Below are positions 28,662-37,641 of a DNA stretch of 57,141 nt, piece after piece; position 1 is the first letter of the stretch; the number at the start of each line of letters is the position of its first letter. The translations under genes were made by a program, and so were the position numbers. Source of the DNA: an uncultured Clostridia bacterium. GTDB taxonomy: Bacteria > Bacillota > Clostridia > Lachnospirales > CAG-274. The DNA lies in contig CALWLD010000014.1 in NCBI GenBank assembly GCA_944381435.1, positions 1 to 57,141 on the forward strand. Reading direction: 5' to 3'. A model generated the notes under the pieces. That model worked only from the letters and a program-made list of their open reading frames with translations. It did no database searches and had not been told where the DNA came from.

Positions 28662-29720
28662 TTAAATTTGTGTTGCTTGTACTAAAAGCCTTTTTGTAGG
28701 CTTATCTTCTATACAAGTAATCATAGTTATTCTGTTATCTACTGTATTTTCAAGATAACTCCAATCTGTTTCTACTATTTCTGTTTTTATTGTGATTTTA
28801 TATGTTCTTGTTCCTAAGTTAGTACGATAAGTTACAATATCGCCAACTTCTACATTCTTTAGTTCTCTAAAATCTATTTTGTAATCACGATTATGTGCTG
28901 ACAAGGCAACATTTCCATTATATATAGGTGTTTCTGCAAAATGCCCTACTGCTGTTTTCATTACATCAAGCATTTGTTCATTACCAAGTGCATCTTTAAC
29001 AGGAAAGTTTTCTATATTTGTTCCTTGTACTGTTAAATAACCTATCACTCCTTTAGGTAATGCTGTTGGTATGGGTAAAGGGTTAGTTTTATTTGTTTTA
29101 ACATTTTGTGTAACCTTACCCATATCCCAATTATTAACTTCTAATGCTTTTGATAACATTGTAACTGCTTCTGCCCTTGTTATATAAGCATTACCATTAA
29201 TTAAATTATTATCGTAAAAGTCTATAACTTTACTAGCATAAAGATTATTTACATCATTAAGTACCCAACTAGATATTTTATTTATATCAGCATAAGGTAA
29301 TTGTACTTTATCATAGTTGTTATTTCTAACAAGAATAGATGTTATTTTTATCATTTCAAACCTTGTTATCTTATTGTTAGGCTTGAATGTACCATCTGTG
29401 TAACCACTTAAAAATCCATTTTCAGTAGCCTTTTTTATAGCATTTGAAAACCAACCATTGGTATCTTTAAACGATACATCTTCAAATTTTAAATTTATAT
29501 TAAAGCTAGATAAAATTTGAGATATTTCTGCTCTTGTTATAGTGTTGTTAGGCTTAAATGTACCATCTTCATAACCTTTTATATATCCTTTGTCTACAAA
29601 TTTTTGAATATACTCTCTACCTTTAACATTTGAAATATCTGTAAAACTAATAGCAAAAACATTTGAGTTTATAGCACTTGCAAATATCATAGCAAGTAAA
29701 AAAGTCAATCTTAATTTCAT
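28662..29720 (-). CDS. SLH-domain sortase (sortase fused to S-layer anchor)
   Basis: A 352-aa secreted protein. It has a signal peptide (residues 1-23) and three S-layer homology domains (about 24-70, 79-125, 140-190) with GYEDGTFKPNNTITRAE-type motifs. After a Pro-rich linker comes a sortase domain (about 220-352). Catalytic residues are visible: His in ALSAHNR, Cys in ITMITCIED and Arg in KRLLVQA. The sortase would be tethered to the cell wall through SLH domains rather than by a membrane helix. It probably processes the LPKTG adhesin upstream in the same element. The ATG at 29720 lies inside a parA remnant and has no clear ribosome binding site, so its expression after the rearrangement is uncertain. 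Confidence 0.85.
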   Translation of the reverse strand: MKLRLTFLLAMIFASAINSNVFAISFTDISNVKGREYIQKFVDKGYIKGYEDGTFKPNNTITRAEISQILSSFNINLKFEDVSFKDTNGWFSNAIKKATENGFLSGYTDGTFKPNNKITRFEMIKITSILVRNNNYDKVQLPYADINKISSWVLNDVNNLYASKVIDFYDNNLINGNAYITRAEAVTMLSKALEVNNWDMGKVTQNVKTNKTNPLPIPTALPKGVIGYLTVQGTNIENFPVKDALGNEQMLDVMKTAVGHFAETPIYNGNVALSAHNRDYKIDFRELKNVEVGDIVTYRTNLGTRTYKITIKTEIVETDWSYLENTVDNRITMITCIEDKPTKRLLVQATQI

Positions 29721-30134
29721 TTATCAAACTTTGTAAAATATACTCTCTAAAATTTATGTTGCATAAGTTTCTCTCAAGTGTAAAAAGATTTGAGTTTGCA
29801 GGTATTAAGTGGATACCCTTATTTTTTATTATGTAGTCCTGTTTTGGTGGCAAGTTATCTTTTGTTATAACTTTATTTATAAGTGTTGAAATAGTTGTTT
29901 CTATTTCGTTGGGATTTTTATCTCCCATTATCATTGTAGAATTAGCTTGTCCATCTTTTATCGCAAAGATGTGCGAACAAAATCTTTAGATTTTGGCTTT
30001 TGCTTGCAAAAGTAATGAAAAATCTATAAGTAAAACTTTTTTACCTTGTCTTCCAAGTAAGTATGCTAAATTTATTGCTGTTGTTGTTTAGAGGCGCCTC
30101 CCTTCTCATTAACTATTGCTATAACTTTGCTCAT
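29707..30134 (-). pseudogene. parA: ParA-type partition ATPase, broken remnant
   Basis: The ATG at 30134 has a good AAAGGAG site and starts MSKVIAIVNEKGGASK. One A is missing at the Walker box, shifting the frame. TTTAINLAYLLGRQGKKVLL follows in the next frame. The gene is then split by a 60-odd-nt insert (29956-30017), continues as GQANSTMIMGDKNPNEI, and ends after LQSLINEIK where the SLH-sortase gene begins. Walker A is GASK instead of GVGK. Three independent lesions show that the gene is dead. ParA proteins are standard in conjugative elements and plasmids, where they position DNA with a ParB partner, which is not found here. Confidence 0.85.
29956..30017. repeat. Triple-hairpin insert in parA
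   Basis: About 62 nt lie between codons that should be adjacent in parA (LLIDF and DGQANS). It consists of three tightly packed perfect stem-loops: TCGCA/TGCGA, CAAAATC/GATTTTG (loop TTTA) and CTTTTGC/GCAAAAG (loop TT). No coding potential. It looks like a small palindromic repeat element. Confidence 0.6.
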
Positions 30135-30173
30135 ATATTTAAACTCCTTTACAAAAAATTTTAAAAAATAAAA

Positions 30174-30231
30174 AATAGACCTTAACTAAAAACCCTTAAT
30201 TTCTCAAGTTTTTTTTAACTAAGACCTATTA
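30174..30231 (-). terminator. Terminator-like stem after truncated subtilase
   Basis: Arms AATAGACCTTAACTAAAAA and its near complement at 30213-30231. In minus-strand RNA the mismatches become G-U pairs, giving a 19-bp stem followed by T-rich sequence. It separates the subtilase fragment from parA. Confidence 0.6.
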
Positions 30232-30241
30232 TATCTATTTA

Positions 30242-31741
30242 TTATCCTAAAAATTTAGATGCTGTAGTTATGTCTTCGCTAGGTGCTACTAAATCTGGCT
30301 TTATTCTGTTATCTCTTGTAAACCCTCTACCTGAAAAATCAGATATAGCACTTGATAAATCATTATATCCACCAACTGTTATAACATTATTAGCTGTTGA
30401 TGGTATTGTTAAAGTTGTATTTATACTAGGATTTAAAAACTTAGTATTTTTAGATGAAACCTCTGTTACAGGTAGCCACATATTAAATTTACCATCTATA
30501 ATATCTAAGCCTTCTATCACTATTTTCCATATACCACTTGGCAAACTACCATTATTAGATATAAATTCAAAAAATATTCCCTGTTCTAGGCTATAAGGTG
30601 TAGGTTCTCCTAAGTTAAAATAAAGATTAGCATTTCCAAAATTAAACATACTGCTTTTTGTTGTCTTATTTATAAATCCTGTTTCTACACCATTAGGAGC
30701 TACAATATTTATGTTGAAATTATCTACAAAATTTTTGAAAAGGACTATATATAAAGATGATAAGTTTATATCCAAAGATATTTCTATTTCAATAGTTTGG
30801 CCTGTTTTAATAATATTTTCATAGTGATGAGATGTATCTCCTTCGTTTCCTGTTGCTGTAACTATAGATGTTTTCCATATATTACTCATATCGTTTATAT
30901 AAGTTTCAAATAAAGACCCTCCAGAATGAGACCCATCGTTAGTACCAAAAGATAAGTTTATAGCTATTGGTTTGTTTAGCTCTATAGCTCTATCTAAAAT
31001 AAATTTTATAGCACGCATTATTTCTGTTGTTCTGGCATTGCCTTCTTTCCCTAGCTTTACGATTATCATTTCACTTTTGCTAGCAACGCCTTCATATTTT
31101 TTATTAGATAAATTTCCATTTCCACAGGCAATCCCTGCAACAGCAGTTCCGTGACCTATAAAATCATTAGTAGGAACAATCTCAAAGGGATTATCTGTAA
31201 GCAATGCTTTATTTATATCTTCCCTTGTATATAATGTTCCATTTTTAAATCCCTTAGGTGGATTACCTTGTATGGTTTGATCCCATATACAATCTATTCT
31301 AGTTGTGCCATCTTCATTTCTAAAATCTTTATGTGTGTAATTTATTCCAGAATCTATAATGCCAACTAATGTATTTTCCCCTGTTAAATTATAAGGTAAT
31401 TCTTTTACTCTGTTTATACAACTGCTAGTTATAGCAGTGTCTAACATAATAAATAAATTTCTAGGTTGTTCGATATATTCTATTTCTCTATATAAAGTTA
31501 ATAAAAAGATTTCTTCTTTTTTTAATGTTATTATAGCGTAATTAGAAGATAATATCTCTATTTCTATATTTATATCATTTTTTATATTTTGAATATCACC
31601 GTTATATTTAACTATAACCTCCCAAAGATTTTCTTCCTTATTATATCCTGTTTTTATATTGCTTTTTTCCATTAATTCTTTTGGTATATTAAGAGCTGTT
31701 CTTAATTGACTATCTAATTTTAAATCATTAAATTGAGACAT
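30242..31741 (-). pseudogene. S8 subtilisin-like protease, C-terminus lost
   Basis: The clostridial S8 (Csp-like) protease frame has 499 codons. The start is put at the ATG at 31741 (MSQFNDL, with an AAGGTAGGG site) rather than an upstream in-frame start. Catalytic Asp is in VGIIDSGINYTHKDF and catalytic His in FIGHGTAVAGIA. The frame stops after KPDLVAPSEDITTASKFLG. In the family this is some 20 residues before the GTSM[AS] catalytic serine box, so Ser and the whole C-terminal part are missing. The cut coincides with the border of the mobile element. The product cannot be an active protease, although a pseudoprotease role is not excluded. Confidence 0.8.
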
Positions 31742-31873
31742 ATTTAACCCTACCTTAAAAAAATATACATAAATATATGTAATATAGCTAAATTTAATGT
31801 GCAAAAATATAATGTTTGTATTTTTATTTTTTATAGTTTATAATTTTATATATTACATTTTAAAGGAGTTTTT

Positions 31874-32581
31874 ATGACAAATTTTAATTTAAAAATAATT
31901 GCACTTATAACAATGTTTATAGACCATATAGGAGGTGTGTTTTTTCCACAATATATGATATTTAGATACATAGGGCGTATATCTTTTCCTATATATGCAT
32001 TTTTAATTTCAGAAGGGCTAAAAAAAACATCAAATGTAAAAAAGTATATATTTAATTTGTTTTTATTAGCTATAATTTCTGAACCTTTTTATGATTTATG
32101 TTTTTATGATAGCTTTACTCCTTTTTCTAACACAAATACCATTTATACACTATTTATAGCAAGTGTGTTTATATATTTTTATAAAAACACAAAATATTTT
32201 ATATTAAAATATATATACCTTTTTACAGGGCTTATTATTTCATATATTTTATATACAGACTATAGTTATTTAGGGGTTATATTAATATATACTTTTTACT
32301 TTATTAAAAATAAGAAATATGTATTAATGTATGGTATAGTATGGTGTAGTATAAAATATATATATACTTTAAATAACCTTATTTTCTATATTTTTAACAA
32401 CATAAAATTAGATAAATATATATTTCAGAATTTGAGTTTATATATATGTACTATCATACCATTTTTTATAATTTTATTTTATAATGGAAAAAGAGGTAAA
32501 AATACAAAATATATATTTTATATTTTATACCCTTTACACCTTTTTGTTATATATATTTTAAAATTTTTAATATTTTTTTAA
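31874..32581 (+). CDS. TraX-family membrane protein
   Basis: A 235-aa membrane protein with about 7-8 hydrophobic segments. The N-terminus LKIIALITMFIDHIGGVFF, then YIGRISFPIYAFLISEGLKK, is diagnostic of the TraX family. The family is named for the F-plasmid pilin acetyltransferase, but in Firmicutes it is a chromosomal acyltransferase-like protein of unknown substrate. TraX here need not imply conjugation. It is plus strand, diverging from the subtilase gene, with an AAAGGAG site before the ATG at 31874. Confidence 0.88.
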   Translation: MTNFNLKIIALITMFIDHIGGVFFPQYMIFRYIGRISFPIYAFLISEGLKKTSNVKKYIFNLFLLAIISEPFYDLCFYDSFTPFSNTNTIYTLFIASVFIYFYKNTKYFILKYIYLFTGLIISYILYTDYSYLGVILIYTFYFIKNKKYVLMYGIVWCSIKYIYTLNNLIFYIFNNIKLDKYIFQNLSLYICTIIPFFIILFYNGKRGKNTKYIFYILYPLHLFVIYILKFLIFF

Positions 32582-32589
32582 TTTTACTG

Positions 32590-32618
32590 TTGTGTTAAAT
32601 AAAAAAATATATTATAAT
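32590..32618 (+). promoter_or_regulatory. Promoter of fba
   Basis: TTGTGT (32590-32595), a 17-nt spacer and a perfect TATAAT (32613-32618), 40 nt upstream of the fba start, with a GGGAG ribosome site in between. This is a housekeeping-type sigma promoter. Confidence 0.65.
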
Positions 32619-32657
32619 TATAACATAAAATGTTTTTTTTGAAGGGAGATATATAAA

Positions 32658-33605
32658 ATGGCTTTAGTTACTACTAAGGAAATGTTTAAAAAAGCTTTCG
32701 AAGGTAAATATGCAATCGGTGCTTTTAATATCAACAATATGGAGATTATACAAGGTGTTGTAAATGCTGCTGCAAAACTTAACTCTGCAGTTATTTTACA
32801 AGTTTCTAAAAGCGCTTTAGCATATGCAGGCCCTAAATACTTAATGGCTATGGTTAATGCTGCTATCGAAGAAACAGGCATTGACATTGCTGTTCACTTA
32901 GACCACGGTCCAGATTTAGAAACAGTAAAAAAAGTTATAGATGCAGGCTTTACATCTGTTATGTTCGATGGTTCTCATTTCGAATACGAAGAAAACGTTG
33001 CTAAAACTAAAGAGGTTGTAGACTATGCTCACTCTAAAGGTGTTGTAGTTGAAGCTGAGCTTGGTATGCTTGCTGGTGTTGAAGACGACGTTAACGTTTC
33101 TGAAGAACACGCAACTTACACAGACCCAGACCAAGCTGTAGACTTTATCCAAAGAACAGGTGTAGACTCTTTAGCTATCGCTATTGGTACAAGCCACGGT
33201 GCTTACAAATTTAAAGGTGAAGCTAAATTAAGATTTGATATCCTTGAAAACATTACTTCTAAATTAGAAGCTGCTGGTATACATAACTTCCCTATCGTTT
33301 TACACGGCGCTTCTTCTGTAGACCAAAATTGTGTTAAAATGTGTAATGATTTTGGTGGTAAAATTGATGGTGCTAGCGGTATCCCTAACGATATGCTTAG
33401 AAAAGCTTCTAGTATGGCTGTTTGTAAAATAAATATGGATACAGACTTAAGACTTGCTATGACTGCAGGTATTAGAAAATTCTTTGGTGAAAACCCTTCT
33501 GCATTCGACCCTCGTGGTTACTTAGGTGCTAGTAGAGAGCTTATCCAAAAATTAGTAGAAGATAAAATTGAAAACGTTTTAGGTTCTAAAGACTCTATGA
33601 AATAA
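32658..33605 (+). CDS. fba: Class II fructose-1,6-bisphosphate aldolase
   Basis: A 315-aa zinc-dependent aldolase that splits fructose-1,6-bisphosphate into dihydroxyacetone phosphate and glyceraldehyde-3-phosphate in glycolysis. Typical motifs are FNINNMEI near the N-terminus, HLDHGPDLETVKK with the zinc-binding His pair (about residues 80-83), EAELGMLAGVEDD, SHGAYKF and LHGASSV (zinc His and phosphate loop), and NMDTDLRLA near the C-terminus. Codon use is noticeably richer in GC-ending codons than in the neighbours, as expected for a highly expressed gene. It is monocistronic with a strong terminator. Confidence 0.97.
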   Translation: MALVTTKEMFKKAFEGKYAIGAFNINNMEIIQGVVNAAAKLNSAVILQVSKSALAYAGPKYLMAMVNAAIEETGIDIAVHLDHGPDLETVKKVIDAGFTSVMFDGSHFEYEENVAKTKEVVDYAHSKGVVVEAELGMLAGVEDDVNVSEEHATYTDPDQAVDFIQRTGVDSLAIAIGTSHGAYKFKGEAKLRFDILENITSKLEAAGIHNFPIVLHGASSVDQNCVKMCNDFGGKIDGASGIPNDMLRKASSMAVCKINMDTDLRLAMTAGIRKFFGENPSAFDPRGYLGASRELIQKLVEDKIENVLGSKDSMK

Positions 33606-33613
33606 TAACTATA

Positions 33614-33650
33614 AAATAAAAGGCAAGATTAAATCTTGCCTTTTATTTTA
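33614..33650. terminator. Bidirectional terminator between fba and tex
   Basis: A long stem, AAAATAAAAGGCAAGAT with its complement. T-runs on both strands serve the convergent genes fba and tex. The tex stop codon lies within it. Confidence 0.9.
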
Positions 33651-35750
33651 TATCTTCATAGTAAGAGAAATTCTTTTTTTATCAATATCTACAGATAAGA
33701 TTTTAACATCTATAACATCAGATACACTAACTACCTCTAATGGGTGCTTTATAAATTTATCTGTCATTTCAGATATGTGTACAAGCCCATCTTGATGCAC
33801 CCCAATATCTACAAAAGCACCAAAATCTATAACATTTCTTACAGTACCTTTTAATATCATTCCTTCTTGCAAATCTTCCATAGTTAAAATATCACTTTTA
33901 AGGATAGGTGCTGGCATTTCATCACGTGGGTCTCTCCCTGGTTTTTCTAGCTCTTTTATTATATCCTCTAAAGTTATTTCACCTACGTTAAGCTCTTCAG
34001 CTAGTTGTTTTATATCTATTTCCTTATTTATTTTTTCACCTAGCTTTTCTATTTTAAGCTTTTCAATAAGCTCTTTTGCAATATCGTAGCTTTCTGGGTG
34101 TACAGAAGTGTTATCAAGAATTTGCTCTCCATCTGTTATCCTTAAAAACCCTGCACACTGTAAAAATGCTTTAGGTCCTAACTTACTAACTTTTAAAAGC
34201 TCTTTTCTATTTTTAAACTTTCCGTTTTCTTCTCTATACTTAATAATATTTTTAGCAATTGTTGAAGATATACCTGCTATATAAGATAACAAAGAAGCCG
34301 ATGCTGTGTTTAAATCTACACCAACGCTATTAACACACCCCTCTACAACACCTTCTAGCATTTCAGATAGTCTTTTTTGGTTCATATCGTGTTGATATTG
34401 CCCAACACCTATACTTTTAGGGTCTATCTTAACAAGCTCTGCTAAAGGGTCTTGTAACCTTCTACCTATACTAACGGCACTTCTAAGAGCAACGTCATAG
34501 TCTGGAAATTCTTCTGCTCCTAGTTTTGATGCAGAATATACAGAAGCTCCTGCCTCATTTACAATAATATAAAATAAAGGCATATTTAGCTCTTTTATTA
34601 AATCTACAACAAATAACTCGCTTTCACGAGACGCTGTTCCATTACCTATAGCAATAATCTCTACATTATATTTTTTAATATAATCTGTAAGTATTTTTTT
34701 AGCCTCTTCAATTTTAGGTTTAGAATTTGTAGTAGGATATATAACCCCTGTTTGTAAAACTTTACCTATGCCATCTATAACAGCAACTTTACAACCTGTT
34801 CTAAAGCCTGGGTCTATAGCTAAAACTATTTTATCTTTTATAGGTGGTTGCATTAATAACTGTTTTAAGTTTTCGCCAAAAACTTTTATAGCACCTTCTT
34901 CTGCTTTTTCTGTTAAATAATTTCTTATTTCTCTTTCTATAGATGGCTGTATAAGCCTTTTATAGCTATCTTCTATAGCCTCTATTATGTATTTGCTATC
35001 ATCTTTTAATATTTTAGATTGTAATATATTTAATATTCTATCTACATCTTCTTCTATTTTAACATTTAAAAAGCCTTCTTTTTCACCTCTGTTAATAGCC
35101 AAAACCCTATGCTCTGCTATTTTTGCTACACTTTCTTTAAAGTCATAATACATATCATAAACAGAAGATTCTTCTTTGTTAGCTTTTACAGTAACTATAC
35201 CATTTTTTAAAAATTCTTTTCTTATTATAGCTCTAAAATCTGCATTATCTGATATAATCTCTGCAATTATATCTTTAGCACCGTTTATAGCATCTTCTAT
35301 AGTTTCTACATTTTCATTTAAAAAGTCTTTTGCTATTTCTTCTATATTATCATTTTTGTTTTGCTCTAAAATAATATTAGCTAGAGGCTCTAACCCATAT
35401 TCTTTAGCTATTGTTGCTCTTGTTCTTCTTTTAGGCCTAAAAGGTCTATATATATCGTCTATTTCTGTTATTGTGCTTGCATTATCTATAGCATTTATTA
35501 TCTCTTCTGTTAAAGCTCCTTGTTCTTCTATAAGTTTTTTAGTTTGTTCTTTCTTTTCTTCTAGGTTTCTAAGATAGTTTAGCCTATCAAAAACTTGCCT
35601 TAAAACTTGGTCATCTAAAGAGCCTGTCATTTCTTTTCTATATCTAGCTATAAAAGGTATTGTGTTGCCTTCATCTATTAAATTTATTACATTTTCCACA
35701 TAATTGATTTTTATGTTAAACTCTTTTGATAAAATTTCTGTTATGTTCAT
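33648..35750 (-). CDS. tex: Tex-family RNA-binding transcription accessory protein
   Basis: A 700-aa cytoplasmic protein close to the normal family length. The N-terminal Tex domain includes NTIPFIARYRKEMTG. A YqgF/RNase H-like domain (LAIDPGFRTGCKVAVIDG, GNGTASRESE) is followed by helix-hairpin-helix repeats (NTASASLLSYIAGIS, LGPKAFLQCAGFLRI). The C-terminal S1 RNA-binding domain reads GTVRNVIDFGAFVDIGVHQD, GLVHISEMT. Tex affects transcription and stress tolerance. It is the last gene of an rdgB-phosphodiesterase-tex operon (12-nt gap). Confidence 0.96.
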   Translation of the reverse strand: MNITEILSKEFNIKINYVENVINLIDEGNTIPFIARYRKEMTGSLDDQVLRQVFDRLNYLRNLEEKKEQTKKLIEEQGALTEEIINAIDNASTITEIDDIYRPFRPKRRTRATIAKEYGLEPLANIILEQNKNDNIEEIAKDFLNENVETIEDAINGAKDIIAEIISDNADFRAIIRKEFLKNGIVTVKANKEESSVYDMYYDFKESVAKIAEHRVLAINRGEKEGFLNVKIEEDVDRILNILQSKILKDDSKYIIEAIEDSYKRLIQPSIEREIRNYLTEKAEEGAIKVFGENLKQLLMQPPIKDKIVLAIDPGFRTGCKVAVIDGIGKVLQTGVIYPTTNSKPKIEEAKKILTDYIKKYNVEIIAIGNGTASRESELFVVDLIKELNMPLFYIIVNEAGASVYSASKLGAEEFPDYDVALRSAVSIGRRLQDPLAELVKIDPKSIGVGQYQHDMNQKRLSEMLEGVVEGCVNSVGVDLNTASASLLSYIAGISSTIAKNIIKYREENGKFKNRKELLKVSKLGPKAFLQCAGFLRITDGEQILDNTSVHPESYDIAKELIEKLKIEKLGEKINKEIDIKQLAEELNVGEITLEDIIKELEKPGRDPRDEMPAPILKSDILTMEDLQEGMILKGTVRNVIDFGAFVDIGVHQDGLVHISEMTDKFIKHPLEVVSVSDVIDVKILSVDIDKKRISLTMKI

Positions 35751-35762
35751 ACAATATGCCCC

Positions 35763-36266
35763 TTATTCTTTTATTTCTTTAATGCCATCATCAAATATAC
35801 CATAAAATTTATAGTCTATATCATCTAAAAATTCCATAACTAAAAATGTACAAACGCTAAAACCTCTAGGAAAAGATATGCTCCCAGGATTTAATATCAA
35901 AAAATCATCTTCAAAAAATGCTAAAGGCTTATGAGTATGACCATATAACCCTGTGGCAACCCCTAGCTCATTTAACCTATAATAAAGCCTATCTATTCCA
36001 AAATATACATTGTATTCGTTACCGTGAGTTAAAAAAACTCTATGCCCGTTAATGTCAACTATCTTCTCGTTAGGTATATCTGTAAAATCATTATTTCCTG
36101 CAACTTGTAAAAAAAGCTTATCTTTATATATTTTTTTTATTTTTTCAATGTCTTCTACATAGTCACCTAAATGTATTATAGCTTGTACATCATCTTCAAA
36201 CATTTTCATAGCTTTTTTCATATTTTTAACGTTTGCGTGGCTATCACTAAATACTATCACTTTCAT
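35763..36266 (-). CDS. YfcE/MJ0936-type metallophosphoesterase
   Basis: A 167-aa calcineurin-like phosphodiesterase. The metal-binding blocks are FSDSHAN (residues 6-12), HLGDYVED, VAGNNDF, LTHGNEYNV and YGHTHKP. This family hydrolyses phosphodiesters in vitro and often sits next to rdgB in Firmicutes, as here (4-nt gap). No signal peptide, so cytoplasmic. All metal ligands are present. Confidence 0.93.
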   Translation of the reverse strand: MKVIVFSDSHANVKNMKKAMKMFEDDVQAIIHLGDYVEDIEKIKKIYKDKLFLQVAGNNDFTDIPNEKIVDINGHRVFLTHGNEYNVYFGIDRLYYRLNELGVATGLYGHTHKPLAFFEDDFLILNPGSISFPRGFSVCTFLVMEFLDDIDYKFYGIFDDGIKEIKE

Positions 36267-36270
36267 AAAA

Positions 36271-36861
36271 TCACACCATTTTTTCTAATATTTTTTTCAT
36301 TTCTTCTAAAGCTTTGCCACGATGGCTTATTTTGTTTTTTTCTTCTAAAGATAATTCTGCTGATGTTTTTTCTAGACTTGGTATGTAAAATATAGGGTCA
36401 TATCCAAAGCCATTTTCCCCTTTTATTTCATAACCTATGATACCTTCTATAGTACCTTTTGTTGTGATAGGGTCTTTACCTGGCATAGCTAAAGCTATAA
36501 CGCTAACAAACCTTGCCCCTCTTTTATCTTCTTCTACATCTTTTAAAATTTCTAATATTTTAGCATTTTTTACATCATAAGGTGTATCTTCTCCCATATA
36601 CCTAGCAGAATATACCCCTGGTTCACCGTTTAGATAATCTATCTCTAGTCCCGAATCATCTGCTAGCACTATTTTATTAGTAACATTTTTTATTTCAACG
36701 GCCTTTTTAATTGCATTTTCTTCAAAAGTTTTGCCATCTTCTACAACATCAATATCTATGCCTATTTCTTCCATAGATTTTACTATATAGTCATTACCTA
36801 AAATAGCTTGTATCTCTTTTATTTTACCTTTATTTTTTGTAGCAAAAATTATTTCTTTCAT
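36271..36861 (-). CDS. rdgB: XTP/dITP diphosphatase (RdgB/HAM1)
   Basis: A 196-aa house-cleaning pyrophosphatase that removes non-canonical purine nucleotides (XTP, dITP) from the pool. Motifs: FATKNKGKIKEIQAIL at the N-terminus, VLADDSGLEIDYLNGEPGVY, SARY, and GENGFGYDPIFYIP and SHRGKAL near the C-terminus. ATG at 36861 with an AAGGAG site. First gene of the operon with the phosphodiesterase and tex. Confidence 0.96.
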   Translation of the reverse strand: MKEIIFATKNKGKIKEIQAILGNDYIVKSMEEIGIDIDVVEDGKTFEENAIKKAVEIKNVTNKIVLADDSGLEIDYLNGEPGVYSARYMGEDTPYDVKNAKILEILKDVEEDKRGARFVSVIALAMPGKDPITTKGTIEGIIGYEIKGENGFGYDPIFYIPSLEKTSAELSLEEKNKISHRGKALEEMKKILEKMV

Positions 36862-36925
36862 AAAATAGCTCCTTAAAATTATTATTGTTTATATTTTATA
36901 ATAATTTTATAAGCTAGTCAATAAA

Positions 36926-37435
36926 TTAGTTGGTGTTTTCTTTCAAATGCCAGTTTTGGTTATAATCTAGCATTTCTAAATCTTGCCTTGTATATTTATA
37001 TACTAGGCTACTTTCAGGAAGTAACCTAAATTTATCTTCTATTAAAAATGTAACTGTATTTATATCTTCAAACTGAAAACAAATATGTAATATCAACCTT
37101 ATTAGGTTTGTTTCATAATAAGAGCCTCCTCCATAATCTAATATATTTTCATTAAAATTTATATATAAATCATTATTTATTAAATTTACATTTAATATTT
37201 TAGTATCTTCAGGCATATATATAATACGTTTATTAGGATTATATATATATGTATTTAACAGCAATGTTATCTTTTCTTCATCTGTACATTTTCTTAAAAA
37301 TATATATTCATCAAAAGAAAGCTGTTCTTCTATGTTATTTTCTAAATAATATATTTTATATACTTCTTGCGCATTTACGTAGCTTGGTTTAAAGAAAAAT
37401 AAGCTTGTAAATAATATAGCAAAAAATCTTTTCAT
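36926..37435 (-). CDS. Exported GerMN-domain protein
   Basis: A 169-aa protein with an N-terminal signal peptide (MKRFFAILFTSLFFFKPSYVNA) and a single GerMN-like domain (about residues 45-150: EEKITLLLNTYIYNP, LNVNLINNDLYINFNENILD, and RLILHICFQFEDINTVTFLI). GerM-type domains occur in spore-forming species and sit outside the membrane, where GerM helps assemble the SpoIIIA-SpoIIQ channel. Whether this short protein has that role is not shown by the sequence. Monocistronic. Confidence 0.8.
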   Translation of the reverse strand: MKRFFAILFTSLFFFKPSYVNAQEVYKIYYLENNIEEQLSFDEYIFLRKCTDEEKITLLLNTYIYNPNKRIIYMPEDTKILNVNLINNDLYINFNENILDYGGGSYYETNLIRLILHICFQFEDINTVTFLIEDKFRLLPESSLVYKYTRQDLEMLDYNQNWHLKENTN

Positions 37436-37585
37436 AAGTAAATCACCTCATATTAATTTTATTTTAATAAATATTGTCATTCAATATGTTTTAAATACAA
37501 AATTATTATAAGATAGTTTATAATGTTACTATATAAAGATTTTTTCGACTAAAAATACTTTTATAAAGTCAATTTTTAATATATA

Positions 37586-37622
37586 AAAATAGCCTATGAA
37601 GAAAATTTCATAAGCTATTTTA
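37586..37622 (-). terminator. Terminator of rsgA-mgtC operon
   Basis: Stem AAAATAGC-TATGAA / TTCATA-GCTATTTT, with A/T runs on both sides, just past the mgtC stop at 37642. Confidence 0.8.
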
Positions 37623-37641
37623 AATTAATATATAATTTTTT

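Larger units (their letters stand above)
7368..30134. mobile_element. Degraded integrative/conjugative element with layered cargo
   Basis: Transfer-type genes (VirB4 ATPase, membrane transfer protein, HTH replication-type protein, C39 peptidase, ParA) are interspersed with accessory genes. Many of the element's own genes are broken, and the segment contains repeated gene ends, unlike the flanking chromosome. No integrase, relaxase, excisionase or att sites are seen, so exact ends are unknown. The right end probably lies near 30134-30242, where a subtilase gene is cut short. The left end may extend into the defence cluster at 0-7.2 kb. The bounds given are those of the outermost recognisable element genes. 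Confidence 0.65.

Noticed and set aside
31874..32581. TraX-like gene as part of the conjugative element
   Set aside because: It lies outside the element border, next to housekeeping genes, and TraX-family proteins are common on Firmicute chromosomes.
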